A stretch of 64,000 nt of DNA from Acidobacteriota bacterium. GTDB lineage: Bacteria; Acidobacteriota; Thermoanaerobaculia; Gp7-AA8. Made by a program: the position numbers and the translations under genes. Under the pieces are notes generated by a model. It did no database searches. It had not been told where the DNA came from and saw only the letters and a program-made list of their open reading frames with translations. The stretch covers positions 250,001 through 314,000 of the forward strand of contig JAJPHC010000013.1 of the NCBI GenBank assembly GCA_021325515.1, read 5' to 3'. This document shows, piece by piece, positions 8,171 to 15,929 of this stretch. How positions within the stretch are numbered: the stretch's first letter is position 1; the number at the start of each line of letters is the position of its first letter.

Positions 8171-9413
8171 TCAGAGACTCAGATCGATCTTCATCACCAG
8201 GCCATCCATCAGCTTCTTCTCATCAGCGGGCCCGGCGTCGAACTTGTTTCCCTGGCTCGTGCTGATGAAGTAGTAGCGATCGCCGTCGATTCTGCCGATC
8301 GTCGGCTCGTCCATCTGCGGGTGATTCATCTCGAGGATCGCCGCCTTGGCGATTCCGAGGCCGTCGGGTGTGAGCGTGAGGCGGAGGATGCGATTCGGCT
8401 CGATTCCGTTCTGAACGGCGATGAGGTCGCGGCCGTGGCGTGTGAGGCCATCGATACCGCGCGTCTGAAAGCCCGCCGGCATGCGCAGCGCGACGACGTC
8501 GCCGGTCGCGACATCGACCGCGCGAATCGGCCCGCTGTAATCGCTGACGTAGAGAATCCGCTCGCTCGCCGAGAGCACGGAACCCTGCGGCGAGCGGATC
8601 ACGCCGTGCGGCACGACCGTCGCCGGCGAATTTCGAATCCGCGCGCAGCCGGAGAATCGCGCCGGTCGAGTCGGACACGTAGACGGAGCCGTCGCGCGCG
8701 ACGGTCAGATCATCGCAGAAACCCTTCGGCTCCAGCGCGATCTGGTGAAGCATCCGGCCGCTGTCGAGATCGAACGCGATGAGCGACGGGTCATTCGGAT
8801 CTCCGCTCTTGAACGACTCGACGCGCGGTGATGCGGTACTGCAGGCCCAGAGCAGCCGGCGGCCGTCGTCGATCCCGATCCCGCTCAGCCCATGCGGCCC
8901 GCGCGCGAACTCCCGGACGCGTCCGCGGCCATCGATGCGCAGGATGATCCCCTTGCGGACGCTGCTCACGAACCACGACCCGCGTTTCGCATCGTGCGCG
9001 AGTCCTTCCGTGATCAGCCCCTTGCGCGGAATGCGAAAGGCGATGCTCGCGCTGGCGACACGCCGCGACTCGAGTGCAGCGAGACGCTGGGTCACGTCGG
9101 CGAATCGCGGATCGCCGCGCAGCACGTCGAAGTCTTCGTCCTTCGTGTCGAAGAGAACGTCCATCTGCAGCAGGCGGTCCATCGTCGCGAACGCCTCGGC
9201 GGGATGGCCGGTGAAGCCGTAGGCGCGCGCGAGATTCGCAAGGATGCGCGGATGATCGGGATTCATCGCATCCATCGTCTGCAGCGTCGCGAGCAGACCG
9301 GCGTAATCCTTCGCTTTGTATTGCTCCAGCGCGCGGTGATTGAGCTCGTCGAATGTCGGAGCCGGCGCGGCGGCCATCAGCAGCAGTGCGATGAGGAGTG
9401 ACGCGAAGCGCAT
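8171..9413 (-). pseudogene. TPR/beta-propeller exported protein, frameshifted
   Basis: The gene starts at ATG 9413 with a signal peptide (MRFASLLIALLLMAAAPAP). TPR-like helices follow (about 20-90), then an SMP-30/NHL-like propeller. The frame is broken at an AAA in the minus-strand sequence (TTT at 8632-8634). Removing one base joins ILRLRADS to NSPATVVPHGVIRSPQ and gives one 413-aa ORF to the stop at 8171. The total length of 1243 nt is 3x414+1, as expected for a single insertion. It is either a recent pseudogene, a sequencing indel, or less likely programmed slippage. Substrate and role are unknown. Confidence 0.8.
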
Positions 9414-9434
9414 GGCGGGAATCATCGCCCACCT

Positions 9435-9440
9435 TACAAT
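9435..9440 (+). promoter_or_regulatory. -10-like TACAAT before DUF2914-like gene
   Basis: TACAAT lies 9 nt before the ATG at 9450, in the 36-bp gap between divergent genes. No Shine-Dalgarno or clear -35 is visible, so transcription would start at or near the ATG. Confidence 0.4.
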
Positions 9441-9449
9441 GCGCCGCGC

Positions 9450-10496
9450 ATGACGTGGCAGGAGATGCACCAGAAGTTTGCACGGCTGTTCTGGGCGCTG
9501 CATTCGGCATGGGCTCTGATCAGCGGCATCGCCGTCCTCGTTCTCGCGCACAACCGCTACGGCTTCCTCCGCTGGGTCGTGCTCTTCATCGCGCTGACGT
9601 GGGGCTCGACGCTGCTCTTCTCGCGGCTGGTGGCCGGCGAATCGCGCGTGCTGCGGTTCGCGCAGGGGCTCGTCTCCTATCTGACGCGCGTCATGTACCA
9701 GGAGACGCTCTTCTTCCTGATCCCGTTCTATTTCTATTCGGCGACGTTTCCATCGTGGAACTTTCTCTACGTCATCGCACTCGCGGCGTTTGCCGTGCTG
9801 TCGTGCTTCGACATGCTGTTCGACCGGCTGCTGCGCGAGCACCGCTGGTTTTCGACCGGCTTCTTCGCGTTCGTCAGCTTCTCGGCGCTGCAGTTCTTTC
9901 TGCCGCTGCTGCTCCGGACGCGCATCGACAACAGCGAGTACATCGCCGCGGGGATCTCGTTTCTCGCGGCGCTCGCGCTGGCGAAGCGCTTCCACGATCT
10001 TCGCGACGGCCGCCAGGTGGGTGCGATCGCGATCGCCTTCGCTGCGACGCTGCTCGCGATCTTCGTCTTCCGCCCGCTGCTGCCGCCCGTGCCGCTGCGC
10101 ATGACGAGCCTGCGCGTGTCCGGCGCGCTGAATCTGCATACGTTGAAAGCGCCGCACGACTACGAGACGGAAATCCCGGCGGCCGAGTTGAAGAACGGCC
10201 GCCTCTTCGTCGTCGCGACGATCTTCTCGCCGGAGCGCATTCCGGCGCGCATCCAGGTCCGCTTTCTCCAGCACGGGACGCTGCTGCGCGCGTCGCGTGT
10301 CTCGAGCCTGACCGCGCACCGCGGCGGCTTCCGCGTCTGGGACTCGCTGCATCTCCCCGCGAATCACAGCTCCGGCACGTATCGAATCGAGATCTGGTCC
10401 TCGGGACAGTTGCTCGGCAAGCGCGATATCCGCATCATCGGAGGTGGAGTGCGGACGACGGCCGCTGATGCGCGGACGTTCGGGCCGGCCTGCTGA
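9450..10496 (+). CDS. Polytopic membrane protein, DUF5924/DUF2914-like
   Basis: This 348-aa protein has about seven or eight hydrophobic helices in residues 18-220. A C-terminal extramembrane beta domain (about 230-335) contains RIQVRFLQHGTLLRASR and SGTYRIEIWSSGQLLGKRDI, resembling DUF2914. The N-terminal half resembles DUF5924, which is often fused to it; this match is from memory. The function of both domains is unknown. Its stop overlaps the rhomboid start (TGATG), so the two genes form an operon. Confidence 0.7.
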   Translation: MTWQEMHQKFARLFWALHSAWALISGIAVLVLAHNRYGFLRWVVLFIALTWGSTLLFSRLVAGESRVLRFAQGLVSYLTRVMYQETLFFLIPFYFYSATFPSWNFLYVIALAAFAVLSCFDMLFDRLLREHRWFSTGFFAFVSFSALQFFLPLLLRTRIDNSEYIAAGISFLAALALAKRFHDLRDGRQVGAIAIAFAATLLAIFVFRPLLPPVPLRMTSLRVSGALNLHTLKAPHDYETEIPAAELKNGRLFVVATIFSPERIPARIQVRFLQHGTLLRASRVSSLTAHRGGFRVWDSLHLPANHSSGTYRIEIWSSGQLLGKRDIRIIGGGVRTTAADARTFGPAC

Positions 10497-11056
10497 TGAT
10501 TCGACGCGCGCTCGTGCTGTTTCTGTTCGTCGGTGCGATGTGGGGCGTCCGCATCGCCGATTCCTTCCGCCACGATGGTGGATCGATCGCCGGCACCGGC
10601 GTTCTCCCCCGCACATCGGGCCACTTCCTCGGCATCCTCACCGCACCGTTCATTCACGCGAACTGGGATCACCTCATCGCCAACACGGTGCCTCTCCTGA
10701 TTCTGGGCGCGCTGATCCTGCTCGACGGCATCGGCGATTTTCTCTTCGTGACGATCGTCTGCACGCTGGTGGCCGGCGCCGGCATCTGGCTCTTTGGCTC
10801 GCACGCGAATCACATCGGCGCGAGCGGGATCGTCTTCGGCTACGTCGGGTATCTGTTGTTCCGCCCCGCATTCGACCGGAGGCTGATGTCGCTGCTGATC
10901 ACGCTGATCGTCGGTTCCCTGTATGGCGTGATGCTGCTGCTGTCGGTCGTGCCGAAGGCCGGCATTTCGTGGACGGCGCATTTCTTCGGATTCGCGGGAG
11001 GCATCGTCGCCGCCGCTGCGCTGCGCGCACGTGCACCACGCCGCCAGGAGTCGTGA
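10496..11056 (+). CDS. Rhomboid-family intramembrane serine protease
   Basis: This is a compact 186-aa rhomboid with six hydrophobic segments. The HANWDHLIAN motif of helix 2, the catalytic serine in GASGIVFG, and the histidine in SWTAHFFGFAGG are all present, so the Ser-His dyad is intact. It should cleave transmembrane or membrane-proximal substrates in the inner membrane. The first base of its ATG is the last base of the upstream DUF2914-like gene's stop. That partner may be a substrate or scaffold, but this is inference. Confidence 0.9.
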   Translation: MIRRALVLFLFVGAMWGVRIADSFRHDGGSIAGTGVLPRTSGHFLGILTAPFIHANWDHLIANTVPLLILGALILLDGIGDFLFVTIVCTLVAGAGIWLFGSHANHIGASGIVFGYVGYLLFRPAFDRRLMSLLITLIVGSLYGVMLLLSVVPKAGISWTAHFFGFAGGIVAAAALRARAPRRQES

Positions 11057-11060
11057 GCCG

Positions 11061-12389
11061 CTATCTCTCCAGCTTCGTCACCGTCTCCGCCCCCAGCGGC
11101 CAGCCGCCGCGAACGAACTCGCGGATCGAGCCGAAGACTGTGAGCGGATCGTCGATCCACATCGCGTGGCCGGCGCCTTCGATCGTGACCAGGCGCGCGT
11201 CGGGCACCGACATCGCCCACTGCCGCCCCGCGCCGTACGGCGCATTGCGGTCCTTGGTGCCGTGAATGGCTAGGACGGGCATCGTCACCTTTGCCAGATC
11301 GGCGGGCGTGATCGCAACGCTCTTCCATGTCGGGAACTGATTGCGGAAGTGCCGGTCGAGATTTGCCGGCCACTCGTTCTCGAGGTCGCACGTTCCCTTC
11401 ACGCGCGGCGCGAGCTCCTGGTTGCCGACGAGCAGCGAGCGCAGCGCGGCGTCCTGCAGGAGACAGAGGTCGTGCTGCGATTTCGCAGGATCGGTCTTCG
11501 CGATGTTCAGCTCGTGCCAGCGCCGCACCGGCTCGTCGTTCTCGTTGGTGAGCGGCGCAGGAAATTTCGTATCCGGACGGATCGCCACCGGGCCGAGCTG
11601 GATCACGCGCGCGACATGCTCCGGATGCTCCATCGCGTACTGCATCACGACGGAGCCGAGATAGGAGAAGCCGACGGGAATGATCTTCTCCGCCTTGAAG
11701 AAGGCGCGGACGGTCTCCAGGTCCTGAACGTCCTGCCGGATCGTCAACGTCTTGACCTCTTCCACGCGCGAGGAGCGGCCGCGGTTGCGCGGATCGTAGG
11801 TGATGATCGTCGCCGCATCCGCGAGCTGCCGGAAGTCGTCGTAGAGGATGAAGCCGAGAGGGATGACGAGCGTGTTGCGGCCTTCGCCGATCTTTCGGTA
11901 GTGCAGCTTCACGCCATCCGGCGTCGTGATGTCGCCCTCGCTGGCCGGAGCCGCGTTCTCGGCGATGCACGCCGGCGCGCCGCCGGGACCATCGAAGAGC
12001 ACGCGCCAGGTGCCGTCGGCCTGCTTCACCCACGTCGAATTGAAGTTGCCGACGTGATTGCCGTTCGGATCGAAGACCGGCCCGGCCGTGAGGCCGATGG
12101 TGCCGGCCGCATTCACCGCAACGCGGTCAGGCGCCCAACTGAACGGAGCCTTCGGCATCGCGAAGAAGCGCGACCAGCGCTCCATCACCGCTTTCTTGCC
12201 GCTGAGCGTGCCGCCCGCTCCCATGAAGGTCGCATCGTCCAGCACGAGCGAGAAGAACTTCGCCTGATCGCGATCCGCGAAGGCCTTCGCAAACGAAAGC
12301 TCCGCATTGCGGACTTCGTCGCGCGCATCGGCGAGAGCGGTCGTGGCAGCGATCACGAGGATCGCGGGAATCAGGAGATAGCGGTTCAT
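11061..12389 (-). CDS. Exported SnoaL-like/alpha-beta hydrolase fusion
   Basis: This 442-aa protein starts with a signal peptide (MNRYLLIPAILVIAATTALA). A SnoaL/DUF4440-like domain follows (about 22-145; RDEVRNAELSFAKAFADRD, SGKKAVMERW, GTWRVLFD). An alpha/beta hydrolase occupies about 160-435, with nucleophile elbow GFSYLG, acid in HGTKDRNAP and catalytic His in GAGHAMW. The triad appears complete, and the substrate is unknown. ATG at 12387-12389 is supported by GGAGG 4 nt upstream. The stop lies 4 bp from the convergent rhomboid stop. Neither domain is unusual alone; the fusion is the odd part. Confidence 0.85.
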   Translation of the reverse strand: MNRYLLIPAILVIAATTALADARDEVRNAELSFAKAFADRDQAKFFSLVLDDATFMGAGGTLSGKKAVMERWSRFFAMPKAPFSWAPDRVAVNAAGTIGLTAGPVFDPNGNHVGNFNSTWVKQADGTWRVLFDGPGGAPACIAENAAPASEGDITTPDGVKLHYRKIGEGRNTLVIPLGFILYDDFRQLADAATIITYDPRNRGRSSRVEEVKTLTIRQDVQDLETVRAFFKAEKIIPVGFSYLGSVVMQYAMEHPEHVARVIQLGPVAIRPDTKFPAPLTNENDEPVRRWHELNIAKTDPAKSQHDLCLLQDAALRSLLVGNQELAPRVKGTCDLENEWPANLDRHFRNQFPTWKSVAITPADLAKVTMPVLAIHGTKDRNAPYGAGRQWAMSVPDARLVTIEGAGHAMWIDDPLTVFGSIREFVRGGWPLGAETVTKLER

Positions 12390-12415
12390 CTGGCCTCCGA
12401 TGATGGGATTGACAA

Positions 12416-12506
12416 TGATGGGACCTATGGGACCTATGGGACCAATAGGCGGAACGTCAGTCTGCCCATAGGTCCTATAGGTCCTATAGGTCCCATAAGT
12501 CCCATC
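12416..12506. repeat. Intergenic 9-mer array with inverted arms (GGGACCTAT type)
   Basis: Three GGGACCTAT-type 9-mers (12420-12446) face inverse-complement units ATAGGTCCT/ATAGGTCCC (about 12465-12505) across a centre containing GGCGGAACGTCAG. The arms are imperfect. A second, better-conserved copy of this element lies at 53653-53744. It sits in the 205-bp gap between divergent hydrolase and histidine kinase genes. Confidence 0.85.
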
Positions 12507-12581
12507 CATCATCCTGCCATGACACGAGCGGTCGTTTCTCGGAACAAGCGGTGAACACCTCGCAACCACGGGAACCGGCTC

Positions 12582-12587
12582 TATCAT
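12582..12587 (+). promoter_or_regulatory. -10-like TATCAT before LytS gene
   Basis: TATCAT ends 7 nt before the ATG at 12595, with no Shine-Dalgarno. This is the same leaderless arrangement as several other starts here. Confidence 0.35.
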
Positions 12588-12594
12588 CATCTTC

Positions 12595-13650
12595 ATGAGC
12601 CGGGCGCGCATTGCGTTGTTTGTCTTTGTGGCCGGCACGGTCACGGGGATCTATTTCGCGCTGCAGGCGCACTGGAATCCGGCGTTCTCGCCGCGCATCA
12701 CCTGGTCGCGCGCATTCGGCGTCAATCTCACCTACTACTATCTCTGGGCGCTGACGACGCCGGTGGTCGTCACGATTGCGCGCCGTCTCCGCTTCGACAG
12801 TGCGCGCTGGGGCCGTGCGCTCGCCGCGCATGTGGTGGCGAGTGCGGTGCTCACCGTCGCACAGATCATTGCCGGTGAAGCGATTCTCGCCCTCCTCGGC
12901 CTTCGACCCGCCGCGCCGTTCGGGGAGAACGTGCGGGCGTCGTTCAATGCGAATTTTCAATCGAGCCTGCCGACGTACTGGATGATTCTCTTCGCCTGGC
13001 TGGCGTTCGACTTCTACGTGAAGAGCCGCGATCGCGAGCTGCGCAGCGCTCAACTGGCGGGCGAGCTGTCGCGCGCGCAACTGCAGGCGCTGCGGATGCA
13101 GCTCAAGCCGCACTTCCTCTTCAATACGCTCAATTCGATCTCCTCGCTGATGTACAGCGATGTCGAGGCGGCGGACGCGATGCTGGCGCGCCTCAGCGAG
13201 TTTCTCCGCCTCACGCTCGATCGCGAGCTCGAACAGGAAGTGACGCTGACCGAGGAGCTGGAGTATGTGCGGCGCTACCTGGAGATCGAGAAGATCCGCT
13301 TCGAGGAGCGGCTCTCCGTCCGCGTCGATGTCGGCCTCGACGCGGGCGAGGCGCGCGTGCCGTCGCTGGCGCTGCAGCCGCTGGTTGAGAACGCGATCCA
13401 TCACGGGATCGCGGCCCGCCCCGGCGGCGGCACGATCGCGATTCACGCGCGCCGCGAGAACGGCACGCTGCGCATCTCCGTCACCGACGACGGCGTCGGC
13501 AGCGGCGACGAGCATCCGCCGGAGCGCATCGGCCTCGCGAACACGCGGGCGCGGCTGGAGAAGTTGTATGGCGCCGAACAGCAGTTCATCTTTCGCGCAT
13601 CGCCGGCGGGGGGATGCGTCGTCGAACTGTCGATTCCGTATCACACCTGA
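12595..13650 (+). CDS. LytS-type membrane sensor histidine kinase
   Basis: This 351-aa kinase has four predicted helices in residues 5-145. A short linker rich in charged residues (KSRDRELRSAQLAGELSRAQ) likely forms a coiled-coil signalling helix. The phospho-acceptor motif is LKPHFLFNTLNSISSL (about 175), the N-box is PLVENAIHHGIA and the G-box is RIGLANTRARLEKLYG. It lies 2 bp upstream of its LytTR partner. It is similar in design to the kinases at 821 and 15926, which suggests expansion of one family. Confidence 0.92.
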   Translation: MSRARIALFVFVAGTVTGIYFALQAHWNPAFSPRITWSRAFGVNLTYYYLWALTTPVVVTIARRLRFDSARWGRALAAHVVASAVLTVAQIIAGEAILALLGLRPAAPFGENVRASFNANFQSSLPTYWMILFAWLAFDFYVKSRDRELRSAQLAGELSRAQLQALRMQLKPHFLFNTLNSISSLMYSDVEAADAMLARLSEFLRLTLDRELEQEVTLTEELEYVRRYLEIEKIRFEERLSVRVDVGLDAGEARVPSLALQPLVENAIHHGIAARPGGGTIAIHARRENGTLRISVTDDGVGSGDEHPPERIGLANTRARLEKLYGAEQQFIFRASPAGGCVVELSIPYHT

Positions 13651-13652
13651 CC

Positions 13653-14417
13653 ATGAAGACGATCCGCACGATGATCATCGACGACGAGCGGCTGGCGCGG
13701 CAGAAGCTGCGCACGCTGCTCGAGGATGATGAGGAGATCGAGATCACCGGCGAGTGCGCGGATGGCCTCGAGGCGATCGGCGCGATTCGCAGGCAGAAGC
13801 CCGATCTGCTGCTGCTCGACATCGAGATGCCGGGCGCCAACGGTTTCGAAGTGCTGCAGAAGCTGCGCGGCGAGCGCCTGCCCGTCGTCATCTTCATCAC
13901 CGCGCATGATGAATATGCGGTGAAGGCGTTCGAGGTCGAGGCGGCGGACTACGTGATGAAGCCGTTCGACCGGAAGAGGTTTCAGGAGGCGCTGCGCCGC
14001 GCGAAGCGGCACTTCGCCGAGGATGGCGCGGAGTCGGAGGAGCGGCTGCTGCGCCTGCTCGAGCGTGTCGTGAAGCCGAAGTCGCTCGATCACTTCGTCG
14101 TGAAGGCGCGCGACCGGACGTTCCTCGTCAGCACCGCGGACGTCGATTGGATCGAGGCCGAAGGGAAATACGTGCGGCTGCACGCGGCGGGAGCCGCGCA
14201 TCTCGTGCGCGAGTCGATCAGCGAAGTCGAGGAGCGGCTCGACGCGCGGAAGTTCCTGCGCATCCACCGCGCCACGATCGTGAATGTGAAGAGGATTCAG
14301 GAAATGCACCGCGGCTTCGGCGGCGCGATGTTCGTCGTGCTGAAGGATGGGACGAGGCTGACGATGAGCCGGCGCTACCGCGGCCGGATTCGCGAGCTCA
14401 CGGGGATGGATGTCTGA
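13653..14417 (+). CDS. LytTR-family response regulator
   Basis: This 254-aa regulator has a receiver domain (1-118: IIDDERLARQKL, phospho-acceptor Asp in LLLDIEMPG, Lys in VMKPFDRKRF) and a LytTR domain (about 150-250: VDWIEAEGKYVRLH, IHRATIVNVKRI). ATG at 13653 follows the kinase stop by 2 bp. A longer reading from inside the kinase gene (13614) is unlikely, because it would add residues before the receiver's first strand. The target promoters are unknown. Confidence 0.93.
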   Translation: MKTIRTMIIDDERLARQKLRTLLEDDEEIEITGECADGLEAIGAIRRQKPDLLLLDIEMPGANGFEVLQKLRGERLPVVIFITAHDEYAVKAFEVEAADYVMKPFDRKRFQEALRRAKRHFAEDGAESEERLLRLLERVVKPKSLDHFVVKARDRTFLVSTADVDWIEAEGKYVRLHAAGAAHLVRESISEVEERLDARKFLRIHRATIVNVKRIQEMHRGFGGAMFVVLKDGTRLTMSRRYRGRIRELTGMDV

Positions 14418-14443
14418 TTCGTTCGAATTGTAGATGTGGGTGC

Positions 14444-14527
14444 GCGGGTACGCGGGCTCGCGGGCTCGCGGTAGGATTCGAATTCGAAATCGCCCCCCAC
14501 CGCGTACCCGCGAGCCCCGTTAGCCCC
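14444..14527. repeat. Intergenic 8-mer array with inverted arms (GCGGGCTC type)
   Basis: The left arm (14444-14473) has units GCGGGTAC, GCGGGCTC, GCGGGCTC. The right arm (14499-14527) has their inverse complements (CGCGTACCC, GCGAGCCCC). The centre contains a perfect 12-bp palindrome TTCGAATTCGAA (14477-14488). The right arm runs into the last codons of the HTH-PilZ gene. The array separates two convergent regulator genes. Confidence 0.8.
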
Positions 14528-15164
14528 GAACCCCGAGCGGCTGCTGGAGCGCGTTTCTTTCCAGCGTTTTCTGCATGCGCGATTCGCGCTTCCGTTTCAG
14601 GGACTCGCGGTCGGGCTCGATCGCGCCGACGCTCTGCAGGGAGCGGATGGCGTCGGCCATGATCTCGGACTCATCCGCGATGACCACACCGCTGATGTAG
14701 CCGTTGCTGGCGAGGTGGCTCCAGGCGATCCGGCCGCGCACGGTCCAGACGCGCTGCAGTCCGAAGATCTCGAACGACAGCTTTCCTTCGCTGCCGATGT
14801 GCAACGCGCGGGCGTGATGGATGCGCATGCCGCCCTCGCTGATGTCGAGGATGCGGGCTCTGGTGCTGACCATGCGCGCGTTGATCTCGACCCTCGTAAG
14901 GAATCGGCGGCCGGAGCGTAGCTCGCCGTCGATTTCGTTGATGACGGGAATGCTGGTGGCGACATCCGTGGCAGCGGGCCGGGTTCTGGAGCGCAGCGCG
15001 TCGATGCAGCGCTCGAGATACGCTTCGACGGCTTCGCGCCGGACGTAGATGCGGCGTCCCTTTCGCTCGGCGGGCAGCTCGCCCGTGCGCGTCAGCGCCT
15101 GAATGGCGGAGCGGGAGAGAGGAAGAATGCGGGAGAGCTCGGCCAGCGTCAGGGTTTCGGACAT
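14520..15164 (-). CDS. Excisionase-type HTH fused to PilZ domain
   Basis: This 214-aa protein has an N-terminal winged-helix of the excisionase/MerR-like HTH_17 type (about 5-55: LTLAELSRILPLSRSAIQAL, ELPAERKGRRIYVRREAVEAYL). A PilZ domain follows (about 83-185) with both cyclic-di-GMP signature elements, RFLTR (RxxxR) and DISEGG (DxSxxG). A basic C-terminal tail (about 190-214) follows. It reads as a one-protein cyclic-di-GMP-responsive DNA-binding regulator; that role is inferred from domains. It lies 36 bp downstream of the LytTR gene on the same strand. The last codons lie in a repeat array. Confidence 0.85.
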   Translation of the reverse strand: MSETLTLAELSRILPLSRSAIQALTRTGELPAERKGRRIYVRREAVEAYLERCIDALRSRTRPAATDVATSIPVINEIDGELRSGRRFLTRVEINARMVSTRARILDISEGGMRIHHARALHIGSEGKLSFEIFGLQRVWTVRGRIAWSHLASNGYISGVVIADESEIMADAIRSLQSVGAIEPDRESLKRKRESRMQKTLERNALQQPLGVRG

Positions 15165-15200
15165 ACCGCACCCCTGGCATCCAAGAAGTGTGCCGCTCGG

Positions 15201-15929
15201 CTACAGCAGTTCTTTCAATCGCGCGTATCCGCTTCGGCTCACAGGCACTTTCGTCCCGTCGCGCAGGATGGCGACGCGGCTGTCTTTGGCATAGAGCTCG
15301 AGCTTTTCGATGCGCTCGATGTTGAGCAGCACGGAGCGGTGCACGCGGACGAAGCGGCCCGGATCGAGCGCCTGCGCGAGATCGCCGATCGATTGCTGTT
15401 TGCGCAGCGTCGTGCCCGCGGTGTGAATCACGATCGCCTCGTCGTCGGCTTCGACGTAGTCGATCCGCGCGACCGGGACGATCTGAATCGTGCCGTCGTC
15501 CTGGCGCACAACCAGCCGTTGCAGCGGTTTCGCGCGGAGTGCCGACGCGAGCCGCCCGGCCTCCGGCCGCGGATTGCCGCTCTGCTGTTTGATCCGCTGC
15601 AGCGCGCTCTGCAGCCGCGCCTCCGAGACAGGCTTCAGCAGATAGTCGAGCGCGTGGACCTCGAAGGCGCGCAGTGCGTACTCATCGTGCGCGGTCACGA
15701 AGACGACATTCGGCGAGCGGTCGAGCAGCTCGAGCACTTCGAAGCCGTCGAGCTTCGGCATCTGGATGTCGAGGAGCAGCAGGTCGGGATCATGTTCCGC
15801 GACGGCCTTCACCGCCTCGAAACCGTTGGCACATTCGGCGACGATCTCCACATCCTCATCCGCCGCGAGGTATTCGCGGAGGACGTCGCGGGCCAGCGGC
15901 TCGTCGTCGACGATGATCGTGCGGATCAT
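15201..15929 (-). CDS. LytTR-family response regulator
   Basis: This 242-aa regulator has a receiver domain (1-115: VDDEPLARDVL, Asp in LLLDIQMPKLDG, Lys in LLKPVSEARL) and a LytTR domain (about 138-242: IDYVEADDEAIVIH, VHRSVLLNIERI). Its ATG overlaps the kinase stop by 2 bp (ATGA), and it is the last gene of the five-gene LiaF-like/LytS operon before the HTH-PilZ gene. It probably regulates this operon or other envelope functions, by analogy with LiaFSR; this is inference. Confidence 0.92.
   Translation of the reverse strand: MIRTIIVDDEPLARDVLREYLAADEDVEIVAECANGFEAVKAVAEHDPDLLLLDIQMPKLDGFEVLELLDRSPNVVFVTAHDEYALRAFEVHALDYLLKPVSEARLQSALQRIKQQSGNPRPEAGRLASALRAKPLQRLVVRQDDGTIQIVPVARIDYVEADDEAIVIHTAGTTLRKQQSIGDLAQALDPGRFVRVHRSVLLNIERIEKLELYAKDSRVAILRDGTKVPVSRSGYARLKELL

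Noticed and set aside
8223-10616. Single 797-aa minus-strand ORF
   Set aside because: Only its middle part is the propeller gene; the N-terminal third is antisense to the DUF2914-like gene and the C-terminal part is out of frame after the insertion.
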